Origin: Desulfobacteraceae bacterium UBA2174
Lineage (GTDB): Bacteria; Desulfobacterota; Desulfobacteria; Desulfobacterales; UBA2174
Assembly (NCBI GenBank): GCA_002327445.1
Contig: DCWA01000041.1
Location: forward strand, 56,973-120,972
Direction: 5' to 3'
Length of the DNA: 64,000 nt
A program made the position numbers and the translations under genes. This document shows, piece by piece, positions 1 to 9,419 of the stretch. The stretch's first letter is position 1, and every line of letters begins with the position of its first letter. The notes under the pieces were generated by a model. The model ran no database searches. It had not been told where the DNA came from and was given only the letters and a program-made list of their open reading frames with translations.

Positions 1-392
1 CACCACCGGTGGCGGAAGCCGTTTCGCAACGAACCGGCCAACACCCCTATTACGCCCAGGCGCTGGCATACCACACCTTCGATCTTGCCGGCCCGGAAGT
101 CCGTCCGGAAGACGTGGACGCCGGTTTCGAAAGACTGCTGGCCTCCGAACGCTACGCCTTCGAGGCGATGGTCCAGGGCCTCACCGGGCCTCAAATCTCG
201 CTCTTGCGCGCCTTGGCCGCCTCGCCCACGGCCAGGATCCTCTCCAGCGATTACATCGCCCGGCACAGGCTCACCGTCGGCGGCGTCCAGTACGCGCAAA
301 AAAAGCTGCTGCAGCTGGACCTGATCGAAAAACGAAACGATGTCTGGCAGGTGGTGGACCCCGTCTTCGCCATCTGGCTCTCCCGGTACTGA
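1..392 (+). CDS. C-terminal part of an AAA+ ATPase (archaeal ATPase_2-like), cut by the window edge
   Basis: The reading frame is open from the left edge and stops at 390-392, so this is the 3' end of a longer gene. It reads like the C-terminal lid and winged-helix part of STAND/AAA ATPases of the ATPase_2 type: a helical stretch around HPYYAQALAY followed by a winged-helix-like segment containing GGVQYAQKKLLQLDLI, ending VDPVFAIWLSRY, a typical ending for this family. The nucleotide-binding part lies outside the window. The partner or target of such ATPases is generally unknown. The neighbouring DNA to the right is degraded, so the gene itself could be a relic. Confidence 0.6.
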   Translation, partial: PPVAEAVSQRTGQHPYYAQALAYHTFDLAGPEVRPEDVDAGFERLLASERYAFEAMVQGLTGPQISLLRALAASPTARILSSDYIARHRLTVGGVQYAQKKLLQLDLIEKRNDVWQVVDPVFAIWLSRY

Positions 393-457
393 CCCGGCGG
401 TTTCTCACTCGCCGTGCATCGGCAAAACGGGCATCAGGCACCTCGGCAGGATGATGA

Positions 458-1360
458 AATCGGCTGGCTTTCGGGGCGGATATCGGGATAGGCGAAGCCT
501 TCATGGACGACGCGTGGGACACCGACGTCGCCGCCGTCATCTCCTTTTTTAGCCGAGTCGGTGTCCATGTGGGCCCTGGAAAAACTCCGCTACTGGACCC
601 GGCCCAACACCCGCCCCGACAGCCGGCGCAACATCCGGCGCCACTACGACCTGTCCGACGCCTTTTTCCGGACCTTTCTGGATGATTCGATGGCCTACTC
701 CTGCGCCATTTTCGAGGATCCGGCGGATTCACTGGAAACGGCCCAACAGCGAAAGTTCCAGGCGGTCATTCAAAAGGCCGGCATCGGCCCCGGGGATCAC
801 GTCCTGGAAATCGGATGCGGCTGGAGCGGATTCGCCGTCGAAGCGGTGCGCCGCACCGGTTGCCGGGTCGCCGGCATCACCATCTCCCGGGAGCAATTCC
901 GTGTGGCACGGGAACGGGTGCGGGCGGCCGGGCTCCAGGACCGCATCCGGATCGAGCTTTGCGATTATCGCGACATGCACGGCCGCCTCGACAAGATCGT
1001 CTCCATCGAGATGCTGGAAGCGGTGGGGCACCGCTACTACGGCACCTTCTTCAAACAGATCGACCGGCTCTTTGCCCCCGGCGGCATTGCCGTCATCCAG
1101 ACCATCACCATTCCCGACCAGCGCTACGAAGCCTGCCGGAGAAGCCACGACTGGACCCAGAAGCACATTTTCCCGGCGGCCTCCTGCCGTCGCTCACCGT
1201 ACTGACCCGCGCCATGACCCGCCACTCGCGCCTCATGGTGGAAACCGTGGAGAATATCGGCCCCCATTACACCGCGACCCTGGCTGCCTGGCGCCGGCGG
1301 TTTGTCGCCAACCAGTGCCGGGTCACCGAACTGGGCTTCGACCGCGTCTTTCAGCGCAAA
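458..1360 (+). pseudogene. Cyclopropane-fatty-acyl-phospholipid synthase, truncated at both ends and frameshifted
   Basis: The intact enzyme would methylenate unsaturated phospholipid acyl chains using S-adenosylmethionine. Three pieces in different frames match the family in order. The first contains GIGEAFMDDAWDTD (about 485-526). The second runs from about 552 to 1175 and holds the SAM motif LEIGCGWSGFAVEA and EMLEAVGHRYY. The third contains LPSLTVLTRAMTRHSRL and continues to about 1360. The first switch falls in the T run at 545-550, and dropping one T restores the frame. The second falls near 1171-1178, where one missing G explains it. The N-terminal ~50 residues and the C-terminal ~35 are absent, and the sequence runs straight into a transporter fragment. 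Either a real pseudogene or an assembly fault. Confidence 0.75.
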
Positions 1361-1887
1361 CGGTCCCTTACGAGGCTTTGGGGCCGGAGATCACTTCCGA
1401 CTACAACGAGCGCACCTCCCTGTTTGCGGTGCGAGACGGACTGCTCATTGCCGGAACCCTGGCGGCCGCGGCGGCGCCGGCGCTGGTGGTGATTTCAGGA
1501 TTGGGCTTCGGGGCCACCCTGGCTCTGCCGTCAGCCATCCAGGCCGATGTGATCGACTACGACGAGTCCCTCACCGGCCGGCGCCAGGAGGGATGGTACA
1601 TCGGCATCTGGTCGGTGGTCAAAAAACTCACCGCCGCCGTCAGCGTCGGGGTCGGCCTGACGATTCCGGGCGCCGCCGGATACGCTCCCGGCCCGACCCA
1701 ACCGCCCGCGGTGATCGAAACCCTCAAAGTGCTCTACGCCCTGGTGCCGAGCCTGTGCAGCGCCGCCGCCTTCCCGGTGGCCCTGGCCTTTCCCGTCTCC
1801 CGGAAAACCCATGAACGGATACTGGAATGCATCGATTTGCGCCGCCGCGGCGAGGCGCCGGCCGATCCACTGCAGTGCTGGGCATAA
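1360..1887 (+). pseudogene. MelB-like (GPH family) sugar/cation symporter fragment with internal deletion
   Basis: The frame reads VPYEALGPEITSDYNERTS, the cytoplasmic loop signature after TM4 of MelB-type MFS symporters, and then within about 30 residues continues with IQADVIDYDESLTGRR, the corresponding loop of the C-terminal half. The N-terminal ~110 residues and roughly 180 central residues are missing, but the join is in frame. The C-terminus has hydrophobic segments and a plausible end. GPH symporters commonly sit beside CFA synthases in bacterial clusters with FAD amine oxidase and DUF1365 genes, so both fragments probably come from one collapsed cluster. It cannot encode a working transporter. 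Confidence 0.7.
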
Positions 1888-1938
1888 CTGTCAGGAATCA
1901 AAAGAAATCATGCAGCGTATCCCGAACCGGCACCCCGC

Positions 1939-3333
1939 TCAGCCCGTTTTGGCGGCATCCCCCAACCGGTCCGCCGTATCGATCCAGCCGCCCCCCATGG
2001 CCTTGTACACCTCGATGAGGGCGCGGAGCACCTCGACCTCCTTTTCCACCAGACCGAGCTGGGCGGAAAACAGGTTCCGCTCGGCGTCCAGGACCTGAAG
2101 GTAGTCCTCCGTGCCGCCGTCGAAACGCAGCCTGGCCAGGCCGGCCACATCGCCCAGAATACGGGTTTGATTCTGCCGGGCGGCGAATTCTTCTCGCCCC
2201 TTGGTCGTTTTGACCAGCGCATCCTCCACTTCGCGAAACGCGTTGAGCACCGTCTGCTGGTATTGTAACAGCGACTGCTGCTGAAGAGATTCGGCCTGGG
2301 TGACCTGCCCGGCGATGGCGCCGCGGTTGAACAGGGGTGCGGCAATGCCGCCCACCAGCGAGGACTGCCCGGTGCCGCCGGAAAACAGGCTGCCCAGTTC
2401 CCCGCTGACGCTGCCGAGGAGGCCGGTCAGCGTGATGGTGGGAAAATAGGCTGCCTTGGCCACGCCGATCTCGGCGTTGGCGGCCACCAGCGCCTGCTCG
2501 GCCTGCCGGATGTCCGGGCGCCGTTCGAGGAGCGTGGACGGGAGTCCGGCGGGAATGCCCGGCGGCGTCAGGAGATCGATCTCCTTGCCACGCGGGACGG
2601 TCCCGGGCATATCCCCCAGCAGTACGGCCAGCAGGTTTTCCTGCTGGCGGACGAGGGACTCGAAGCGCGGAATGGCCTGCCGGGCCGATTCGAGCAGGGA
2701 TTCGGCCTGGCGCAGCTCCAGTTGCGAAATGGCGCCATAGTCATAACGCAGGCGCATCAGGTCGAGGCTTTCGGCATAGGCGCGCTCCGTCTGACGGGCG
2801 ATGCCCAGTTGCCGGTCCAGCCCCCGCAGGGTGACATAGCCGCCGGCCACATTGCTCACCAGGGTCATCAACACCGCCTGCCGCCCGGCTTCGCTGGCGA
2901 GCAGCCGTGCCCGCGCCGCCTCGTTGGACCGCCGCACCCGCCCCCAGAGGTCGATCTCCCACTGAACATTGAGGGCTGCCTGGGCGCTCTCGGCGCTCTG
3001 ACCGCCGGAACGCTGGGTGCCGATGCTCAGGGCGCCGTCCACCCGCGGCAAGGCCTCGGCGTTGGCGACCTCCAACTGGCCGATGAACTGGTCGATGCGG
3101 GCTGCGGCAATCTTGAGGTCCAGGTTCTGGCGCACGGCGCGTTCGACCAGGCTGTCGAGTACCGGATCGCCGAACCGGGTCCACCACGCCGTATCGGTGA
3201 GATCCTCGGCGGCGGTGATGTCGATGGACCAGCTCTCCGGGGTCTCGATGTCCGGTTGGACGTATTCCGGCCCCACCGTGCAGGCCGACATGAAAACGAA
3301 AAACAGGGAAAGGAACCATCCGCGCATGGGCAT
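1939..3333 (-). CDS. Outer-membrane efflux lipoprotein, NodT/OprM family
   Basis: 464 residues, the usual length for the outer-membrane channel of an RND efflux pump. The N-terminus is a lipoprotein signal with lipobox MSAC and acylated Cys18, followed by the family-typical VGPEYVQP start of the mature protein. Two OEP repeats of long helices follow, with the characteristic ERRPDIRQAEQAL in the middle and ALVKTTKGREEF in the second half. It is the last gene of the minus-strand MFP-RND-OMF operon, 9 bp after the pump. The trimer would span the outer membrane and dock on the pump assembly. An alternative ATG lies two codons downstream. Function is secure at family level; substrate is unknown. 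Confidence 0.93.
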   Translation of the reverse strand: MPMRGWFLSLFFVFMSACTVGPEYVQPDIETPESWSIDITAAEDLTDTAWWTRFGDPVLDSLVERAVRQNLDLKIAAARIDQFIGQLEVANAEALPRVDGALSIGTQRSGGQSAESAQAALNVQWEIDLWGRVRRSNEAARARLLASEAGRQAVLMTLVSNVAGGYVTLRGLDRQLGIARQTERAYAESLDLMRLRYDYGAISQLELRQAESLLESARQAIPRFESLVRQQENLLAVLLGDMPGTVPRGKEIDLLTPPGIPAGLPSTLLERRPDIRQAEQALVAANAEIGVAKAAYFPTITLTGLLGSVSGELGSLFSGGTGQSSLVGGIAAPLFNRGAIAGQVTQAESLQQQSLLQYQQTVLNAFREVEDALVKTTKGREEFAARQNQTRILGDVAGLARLRFDGGTEDYLQVLDAERNLFSAQLGLVEKEVEVLRALIEVYKAMGGGWIDTADRLGDAAKTG

Positions 3334-3342
3334 CCACCCTTT

Positions 3343-6300
3343 CTAGACCGGATCGCCTGTGTCACCATGGACCGTTGGGCTCTGGACGGCCGGCTTCCGG
3401 TCGAGCAGCACGAAAAACAGCGGCACAAACAGCGAAGCGATGATGGTCGAGGCGAGCATCCCGCCGATCACCCCGGTCCCGATGGCCCGCAGGCTGTTGG
3501 CGCCAGCTCCGGTGGCGGTGGCCATGGGGACGCAGCCGAAAATAAAGGCCAGGGAGGTCATCACGATGGGCCGCAGCCGCTGCCGGACCGCCTCCACCGC
3601 CGCTTCGGCCGCGGGCATCCCGACTCGGCGGTTTTCGGCGGCGAACTCGAAGATCAGGATGGCGTTCTTGGCCGCCAGCCCCACCTGGGTGACGAGCCCC
3701 ACCTGGAAATAGACGTCGTTTTCGAGGCCGAGCAGCCAGGTGAGCAGCAGCGCGCCGCCCACGGCGAACGGCACCGCCAACACCACCCCCAGCGGCAGGG
3801 ACCAGCGTTCATATTGCGCCGCGAGGACCAGAAAGACCATCGCCAATCCAAAGGCGAAGGCAACGACGGAGGTGCCGCCGGCCTTTTTTTCCTCGTAGGC
3901 CTGGCCCGACCAGGAAAACCCGTACCCTTCGGGCAGCACCTCCAGGGCGAGGTTTTCCATGGCCGCAATGGCCTGGCCGGAGCTGAATCCGGAGGCCTGG
4001 CCGCCGGTGACCTTGGCCGCCGGGAACCCGTTGAAGCGGGTCAGCAGGTTGGGGCCGGCCACGAAGCGCACCGTCGCCAGGCTGGAGAGGGGAATGGTGT
4101 TGCCGTCCGAGGAACGCACGAAGATCTGATCGAAATCGTTCGGGGCGTCGCGGCAAAAAGGTTCCGATTGGAGGATCGCCTGCCAGATGCGCCCGAACTC
4201 GACGAACTGACTCGTCGCGGACGAACCGAAGAAGGTCTGCAGGGTCTCATACACGCTGGACACCGGCACGTTGAGAATTTCGGCTCGGGCGCGGTCCAGG
4301 TCGAGATAGATCTGCTGCCGGGCCGCGGAAAAGGTCGAGGCGACGCCGCTCAGCTCGGGCCGCCGGCGCGCCGCGGCGAGAAACTGCCGGGTGATGGCCT
4401 CCAGCTCCCGGGGGGACTGGCCGCCCTTGCTCTGGATGTAGAATTCGAATCCGCCGATGGTGCCGAGTCCCGGAATCGACGGCGGGTTGATGGGAAAGAC
4501 GATGCCGCCCTTGATCCCCACCATTTTGCGGCCGGTATCGGCGATCACGGCGAAGGCCCCGCCCGCCTTTGAGCGGCGCTCCGCCATGGGCTTGAGGGCC
4601 GCAAACAGCACGGCGGTGTTCTCCTTGACCCCGCCGTCGATCTGGGCCACGTCCCCCATGGCGGGGTTGCCGCGCAGGATCGCCACCGCCTGGTCGCTCA
4701 CCCGGGCGGTGCGCTCCAGACTGGCCGCGTCGGGCATCAAATTGGCCACCAGCAGGTAGCCCTGGTCCTCCTGGGGCACGAAGCTGCCGGGGACGATCCT
4801 GAACAGGAACCCCGTGCCGGCCAGCGCCAGGACGAACAGCAGCACCCCGATGGCACGGTGCCGGATCAACCCGCGCACCCCCGGGCGTAGAGGTCCGTCA
4901 AGCGCTGAAAACCGCTCTCGAACCAGCGGGAAAACCCACGTTTCGCGCCATGGCCCGGCTCGAGGATTCGCGCCGCCATGGCCGGAGAGAGGGTCAGGGC
5001 CACCACCCCGGAGATGACCATGGAAATGGCGATGGTGACGGCGAACTGCTTGTAGAGGGTGCCCGTCATGCCGCCGAGGAAGGCCACGGGCAGAAACACC
5101 GAGCAGAGCACCAGCACGATGGCCACCAGGGCGCCGGAGGGCTCCTGCATCGCCTTGCGGGTCGCCGCCAGGGGCGTCATGCCGCCGGCGGCCATGTTGT
5201 GCTCGACATTTTCCACCACGATGATGGCGTCGTCCACCACCAGACCGATGGCCAGGATCATGCCGAAAAGGGTCAGCATGTTGGTGGAAAACCCCAGGGC
5301 ACGGATGCCCACGCAGGTGCCGATGATGGCGATGGGCACGGCGATGATGGGGATGATGGTGGCCCGAAAACTTTGCAGGAAGAGAAACACCACCAGGATC
5401 ACCAGCACCACGGCCTCGAAAAAGGTTGACACGACCTTCTCGATGGACGCTTCGGTGAAAGTGCTGGTGTCCAGCACGATGCGCGACGTGAACCCCTGGG
5501 GGAAATTGGGCTTCAGCTCGTCGATCAGTTGGCGCACCTGCCGGGAGGTCTCGATGGCGTTGGCCCCCGGCTGCTGGTAGACCACGATGGCCACCGCCCG
5601 TTTCCCGTTGATCTTGGGCACGATGGCGTAGTCCTTGGCCCCCAGTTCGGCCCGGGCCACATCCCGGAGCCGCACGATGGCGGTCTCGTCGCCGGCGGTG
5701 CGGATGATGATGTCCTCGAATTCCTCCGGGCTCGTGAGCATTCCGCGGGTGGTGACGACGAAGCTCTGCTGGGTGCCGGCCGGCGACTGGCCGATCTGGC
5801 CGATGCCGAAGGCCTGGTTCTGGCGCTGGACGGCGGCGGCGATGTCCTGAGTGGTGACGCCCGGTTGGGCCATCTGGTCCGGTTTGAGCCAGATCCGCAT
5901 GGCCACGTCCGGCTGGGGAAACATGCTCGCCAGGTTGGCGCCCGGAATCCGTTTGATGGCATCCAGGATGTACAGGTTGGTGTAGTTGGCCAGATAGGCC
6001 GTGTCGTAGCGGTCGTCCGGGGAATAAAACCCGATGACCACCATGAAGGACTGGGACCGCTTTTCCACGTTGACGCCCTGGCGGCTCACCACGTCGGGCA
6101 GTTTGGCGGAGGCCTGGTTGACCCGGTTCTGGACGTTGACCTGGGCGATATCGGGATCGGTCCCCGGTTCGAAGGTGACCGTCAGGGTCATGGTGCCCGC
6201 CGAGGAACTGGTGGAAGACATGTACATCATGCCGTCCACGCCGTTGACCTGCTGCTCGATGGGCGCGGCCACCGTGTTGGCGATCACCTCGGCGCTGGCA

Positions 6301-6452
6301 CCGGGATAATAAGCCGCCACCTGCACCGTGGGGGGCGCGATGTCCGGGAACTGGGCCACCGGCGTGGCCTGCATGGACAGCAGGCCGCCGAGGGTGATGA
6401 CGATGGCGATGACGGCGGCGAATACGGGGCGGTCGATGAAGAATCCGGCCAT
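3343..6452 (-). CDS. RND multidrug efflux pump, HAE1 (AcrB/MexF) family, split by one frameshift
   Basis: The N-terminal half (4866-6452, 528 residues, starting MAGFFIDRPVFAAVIAIVIT) and the C-terminal half (3343-4878, 511 residues) together equal one normal ~1040-residue inner-membrane proton/drug antiporter. The N half contains the TM4 motif GLVVDDAIIVVENVEHNM, with the aspartates of the proton relay, and NGVDGMMYMSS. The C half has the matching TM9-12 region with QVGLVTQVGLAAKNAILI. The N frame ends LYARGCAG where LYARGVRGLIRHR is expected. One extra G in the G5 run near 4880-4885 restores continuity. Either a recent inactivating mutation or a homopolymer sequencing error. It lies 4 bp after the membrane fusion protein gene. 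Confidence 0.85.
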
Positions 6453-6456
6453 GGCG

Positions 6457-7644
6457 TCACCTCGTGGCGGCGGCAGGCGCCGGCGCGGGCGGGGTTTTTG
6501 CCGTGGCGAGGCGCACCGGCGCGCCCGGTGCCAGCCGTTGAAACCCGTCCACGATCACCTGCTCGCCCGCCTGGAGCCCTTGCTCCACGATCCAGTCGGG
6601 CCCGATCCAGGGCCCCATCACCACCGGTCGGATCTCGGCCTCGCTGCGCGCGTTGACCAGGTAGACGATATGGCCGTTGGCCGTCTGCTGCACCGCTTTC
6701 TGCGGCACCCGGATGGCCCGGGGCCGGACGGCGCCCTTGATCCAGGCACGCACGAACATCCCGGGAAGCAGCGCCTCCTCGGGATTGGGCAGCTCCACGC
6801 GCACCAGAAAGGTGCCGGTCTGGGGGTCGAGGGTGCGATCGGCGTAAGTGAACCGGCCGGTGCGCGGATAATTTTTGCCGTCGGCCAGTTCCACTTCGAT
6901 GGTGTACTCACTGGCCGGCGGAGAGACGACCCGGCCGCTGGCGATGTCGTCCTGCATCCGGGCGAACTGGTTCTGGGTGACGCTGAATTCGACCCAGATC
7001 GGGTCGAGCTGCACCACATGGGACAACTTGGCGCCAGCCCCCGAGGCGCTCAGATAGGCGCCTTCACGCACCAGGGCCTGCCCGGCGACACCGGTGATGG
7101 GACTGTGGATGGTGGCGTAGCCCAACTCCAGTTCCGCCTTTTTCAGACGGGCGCCGGCTTCGGCGACCGCCGCCTCGGCGGCCTTGTAACGGCCCGTGGC
7201 ATTGTCCAGGTCGCTTTGGCTGGCCGCCCTTTTCTGCGCGAGGGGGCGAATGCGGTCCAGGCTGGCCTTGGCGGTCCAGAGTTCGGCCCTGAAACTTTCC
7301 AACTGGGCCGCGGCCGAATCCCTCTGGGCCTGCAACGGTTTTTTGTCGATGACAAACAGCACATCTCCCGGCTTGACCTTTTGCCCCTCGGTGTAGGCGA
7401 TCCTTTCGAGAAACCCGCTCACCCGGGCGACGATATCGACATCGTGGGCGCTTCGTACCCGTGCGATGAAACTCGGCGTCATGGGAACATCCACCAGCGC
7501 GAGGGTTTCCGCGTCGACTTCGGCCGGCTGGACGGCCGCCGGCGGCGGCGGTGCCGCACGATCACAACCGCCCAGGGTCAGGCCCAGCGCCATCATCAAC
7601 ACCGCGAATCCGGACCAATTCGGACAAGACGTGCGAGGTGCCAT
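6457..7644 (-). CDS. RND efflux periplasmic adaptor (membrane fusion protein), lipoprotein
   Basis: 395 residues from the ATG at 7644, chosen because AAGGA sits about 8 nt upstream; an ATG at 7653 is less well placed. A lipoprotein signal ends in LGGC with Cys27. The order is typical of AcrA/MexE: a lipoyl half-motif near SGFLERIAYTEGQKVKPGD, an alpha-hairpin (QAQRDSAAAQLESFRAELW), the second lipoyl half (IHSPITGVAG), then beta-barrel and membrane-proximal domains (FVRVELPNPEEALLPGMFV is split around LVRVELPNPEEALLPGMFV). It is the first gene of the efflux operon and bridges pump and outer-membrane channel. A divergent HTH gene upstream is the likely regulator. Confidence 0.93.
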   Translation of the reverse strand: MAPRTSCPNWSGFAVLMMALGLTLGGCDRAAPPPPAAVQPAEVDAETLALVDVPMTPSFIARVRSAHDVDIVARVSGFLERIAYTEGQKVKPGDVLFVIDKKPLQAQRDSAAAQLESFRAELWTAKASLDRIRPLAQKRAASQSDLDNATGRYKAAEAAVAEAGARLKKAELELGYATIHSPITGVAGQALVREGAYLSASGAGAKLSHVVQLDPIWVEFSVTQNQFARMQDDIASGRVVSPPASEYTIEVELADGKNYPRTGRFTYADRTLDPQTGTFLVRVELPNPEEALLPGMFVRAWIKGAVRPRAIRVPQKAVQQTANGHIVYLVNARSEAEIRPVVMGPWIGPDWIVEQGLQAGEQVIVDGFQRLAPGAPVRLATAKTPPAPAPAAATR

Positions 7645-7952
7645 CACTGCCATCCTTGTTTTATCGCCATGATCAATGGGCGGTGTTCGACGCAAGACGC
7701 ATTGCGGCGACCGATCCGTGAGTTTTGGGGGGCCAATAATCTCAATTAGAATAGTTTGAAGTATTAACTGCAACAAGAATCGAACTGCCCATTTTGGGCG
7801 CCCGAAGGAAGCGGAGCGATACACCATTGCTATCCTTTGGCAAAAAACGCATCCGATGCCTACATCCGCTGCGGCTGAGGACTGCTTGTTTTCCCCGAAT
7901 TTTTCCAGTAGGAAAGAATTATTTCACCAATTCAGTTGGACTATGCCACGCC
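7645..7952. promoter_or_regulatory. Divergent intergenic region between efflux operon and HTH gene
   Basis: 308 bp without a gene. The AT-rich middle holds a candidate sigma70 promoter for the minus-strand efflux operon: -35 TTGTTG (7776-7771), 17-bp spacer, -10 TATTCT (7753-7748), giving a leader of about 95 nt. No strong promoter or perfect operator palindrome was found for the plus-strand regulator. A regulator binding here could control both directions, which is an inference from layout. Confidence 0.4.
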
Positions 7953-8456
7953 ATGGAAACGGACACCTTGCCAAACAGGGCCGCCGCCTTCGACCGGGAA
8001 AGCTACGACGAGAACAAAACCGCTGTGGCGTTCATCATGAACCATTTCCTGCTGCGCTACCTGAACCTCCTCTACCAGGAATTCGACGGCGACCTGCTCT
8101 TGCCCATCGTCCTCGGGGAAATCGCGCGCCACAACATCCTCCGGTTTCATTCTTCAAGCGGGAAGTGCCTCGATATCCGAGACCGGCTCAAAAGCGGCGC
8201 GGACCGGCTGCAACATCTGACCTCCACCAATGCCTTTTCCATCAGCGAGGCGACCGGCATCCCGCGAGAAACGGTAAGGAGAAAGGTCGACAAGCTGGTC
8301 TTGCGGGGGTGGCTGGTCAAAAACGCCCGGGGAGAACTGACGGTTTCCGCAACGGTGGGGAATCATTTCATGGACGACTTCAACCTCAAGCTGCTCGATG
8401 AGCTGCTCAATGCCAGCGACTGCCTTCTTCAGCTCCTGAAGCCAAAGGTTGCATGA
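7953..8456 (+). CDS. HTH transcriptional regulator, probable regulator of the efflux operon
   Basis: 167 residues from ATG 7953; the frame is open further upstream but that part is not protein-like. Residues about 94-124 form a helix-turn-helix with wing (AFSISEATGIPRETVRRKVD then KLVLRGWLVKN), like the winged helices of MarR-type or replication-initiator-type proteins. The flanks (MNHFLLRYLNLLYQEFDGDL and FNLKLLDELLNASDCLLQLL) are helical and could form a dimer or ligand-binding bundle. The family is not one I can name. Divergent orientation next to the RND operon suggests local control of efflux in response to a compound; this is inferred only from position. Confidence 0.6.
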   Translation: METDTLPNRAAAFDRESYDENKTAVAFIMNHFLLRYLNLLYQEFDGDLLLPIVLGEIARHNILRFHSSSGKCLDIRDRLKSGADRLQHLTSTNAFSISEATGIPRETVRRKVDKLVLRGWLVKNARGELTVSATVGNHFMDDFNLKLLDELLNASDCLLQLLKPKVA

Positions 8457-8517
8457 TTTTTCGGTAATCATCCAACCAATTCAATTTTATCGTTTTTTTC
8501 TCCTCACCCGGGATGTG

Positions 8518-8856
8518 TTAGCCGCCGATAATTTCATTCAATCCGTCGATTATGCTGGCGAGTTCTTCCGCGGAAACACTGGCTATCTTTTTCCCTATTC
8601 TTTTCGTCGAAAGCGTTCGGATCTGGCCGATCTTGGCCCACGACTTTTTGGGAAGTTTCTTGTCCGAGAGTTCAAGCGTGAGCGGAAATCCGGCTCGCTG
8701 AGGTTGACTGGTGATCGCCACCACGATGACGGTGCCGGAACGGTCGTTAAAAACGTTATGGCTCAAAACAAGAACAGGACGAAAACCGCCCTGTTCGCTT
8801 CCAATGACAGGATTCAAGTCAGCCCAATGGATATCGCCTCTCAATATTCCGGCCAT
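8518..8856 (-). CDS. MazF/PemK-family mRNA interferase toxin
   Basis: 112 residues, normal for MazF/PemK. Recognisable elements are RGDIHWADLNPVIGSEQGG (the first strand and loop), the core RPVLVLSHNVFN, and VVAITSQ, which carries the conserved Thr/Ser region of these ribonucleases, then KIGQIRTLSTKRI. These toxins cleave single-stranded RNA and are neutralised by a small antitoxin. The start overlaps the antitoxin gene end by 16 bp (8841-8856), so translation is probably coupled. Autoregulation is likely through the palindrome upstream of the antitoxin. Confidence 0.9.
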   Translation of the reverse strand: MAGILRGDIHWADLNPVIGSEQGGFRPVLVLSHNVFNDRSGTVIVVAITSQPQRAGFPLTLELSDKKLPKKSWAKIGQIRTLSTKRIGKKIASVSAEELASIIDGLNEIIGG

Positions 8857-9083
8857 TCATCCATCTCCATGACAAGCCCCTCTTCCGCCATATTTTGCTC
8901 ATCCACGGGGTCGAGTTTCGCGCATTCTTGAGCCAAGCGAGTGCGTTCAAGACGCTGAAGCTTGTCCGCGACAGCTTCCTGGATCGCCTTGCTTCGGTTT
9001 GGATACACCTTGGATTTCACAAGAATATCTAATTGGTTTAATAATTTATCATCGATTGTGATTGCAATTTTCGTAGCTGCCAT
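8841..9083 (-). CDS. Ribbon-helix-helix antitoxin of the MazF pair
   Basis: 80 residues from ATG 9083, which has GGAGG 8 nt upstream; an in-frame GTG at 9092 is too close to that site. Residues 2-45 match a ribbon-helix-helix fold (TKIAITIDDKLLNQLDILVK then NRSKAIQEAV), binding DNA as a dimer. The C-terminal acidic tail (EEGLVMEMDEWPEY) is the usual toxin-wrapping part. First gene of the toxin-antitoxin operon. Close relatives are annotated CopG/MazE-like antitoxins. Confidence 0.85.
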   Translation of the reverse strand: MAATKIAITIDDKLLNQLDILVKSKVYPNRSKAIQEAVADKLQRLERTRLAQECAKLDPVDEQNMAEEGLVMEMDEWPEY

Positions 9084-9096
9084 GTCGGCCACCTCC

Positions 9097-9117
9097 GGTA
9101 TGACAATATATCATACC
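9097..9117. promoter_or_regulatory. Palindromic operator candidate of the toxin-antitoxin operon
   Basis: A perfect inverted repeat with 7-bp arms (GGTATGA, TCATACC) around a 7-bp A/T centre, lying just upstream of the antitoxin Shine-Dalgarno site and containing TATGAT/TATATT -10-like hexamers on the minus strand. RHH antitoxins typically bind such repeats to repress their own operon. Regulatory role is inferred from position and symmetry. Confidence 0.55.
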
Positions 9118-9410
9118 TTTCAGCCTTTCAAGATCTATTGCCTGTTTCCGTGCCATGGAAACAGGATCATCTCATTCCACAAAACCCCACCCGCCCTCCT
9201 TTTCAAAAGCCTTGGCCTGAGCCGCAACCTAACGGTACCAATGGGCTGCATGATACGGCAATGAGCACCAGGGCGGCGTTGGCGGCGATTTCCGGGTAGG
9301 TGGACTTTGTGGACCCGGTGGACTCGGTTGACAAAGTGGACCTTATGGACATCGTACACGGCGCCCTTGGTCCACCACGTCCATGTTGTCCACTGAGTCC
9401 ATGTTTCCCA
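9118..9410. other. Gene-free stretch ending in 9-bp repeat arrays
   Basis: Together with the operator this leaves about 300 bp between the antitoxin and the membrane-protein gene. Nothing protein-like is seen in 9118-9298. From 9299 to about 9353 there are six to seven consecutive 9-bp units starting TGGAC (for example tggactttg, tggacccgg, tggactcgg). From about 9371 to 9419 related units appear in inverted orientation (TCCAC/TCCATG spaced by 9). The unit length is a multiple of three, so open frames of V-D-x type arise by chance and are not genes. Confidence 0.6.
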
Positions 9411-9419
9411 TCAGTCCAT
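9299..9419. repeat. Inverted pair of degenerate 9-bp tandem repeat arrays
   Basis: Left array about 9301-9354: consecutive nonamers beginning TGGAC (one TTGAC). Right array about 9370-9419: the complement, TCCAC/TCCAT at 9-bp spacing. The two arrays face each other around about 9360, so a transcript could fold into a long imperfect hairpin. The right edge touches the stop codon of the minus-strand membrane-protein gene (9411-9413). Origin and function unknown. Confidence 0.6.

Noticed and set aside
2722..4572. Long plus-strand open frame opposite the efflux genes
   Set aside because: It runs across two well-conserved minus-strand genes and translates to low-complexity Gly/His/Arg sequence.
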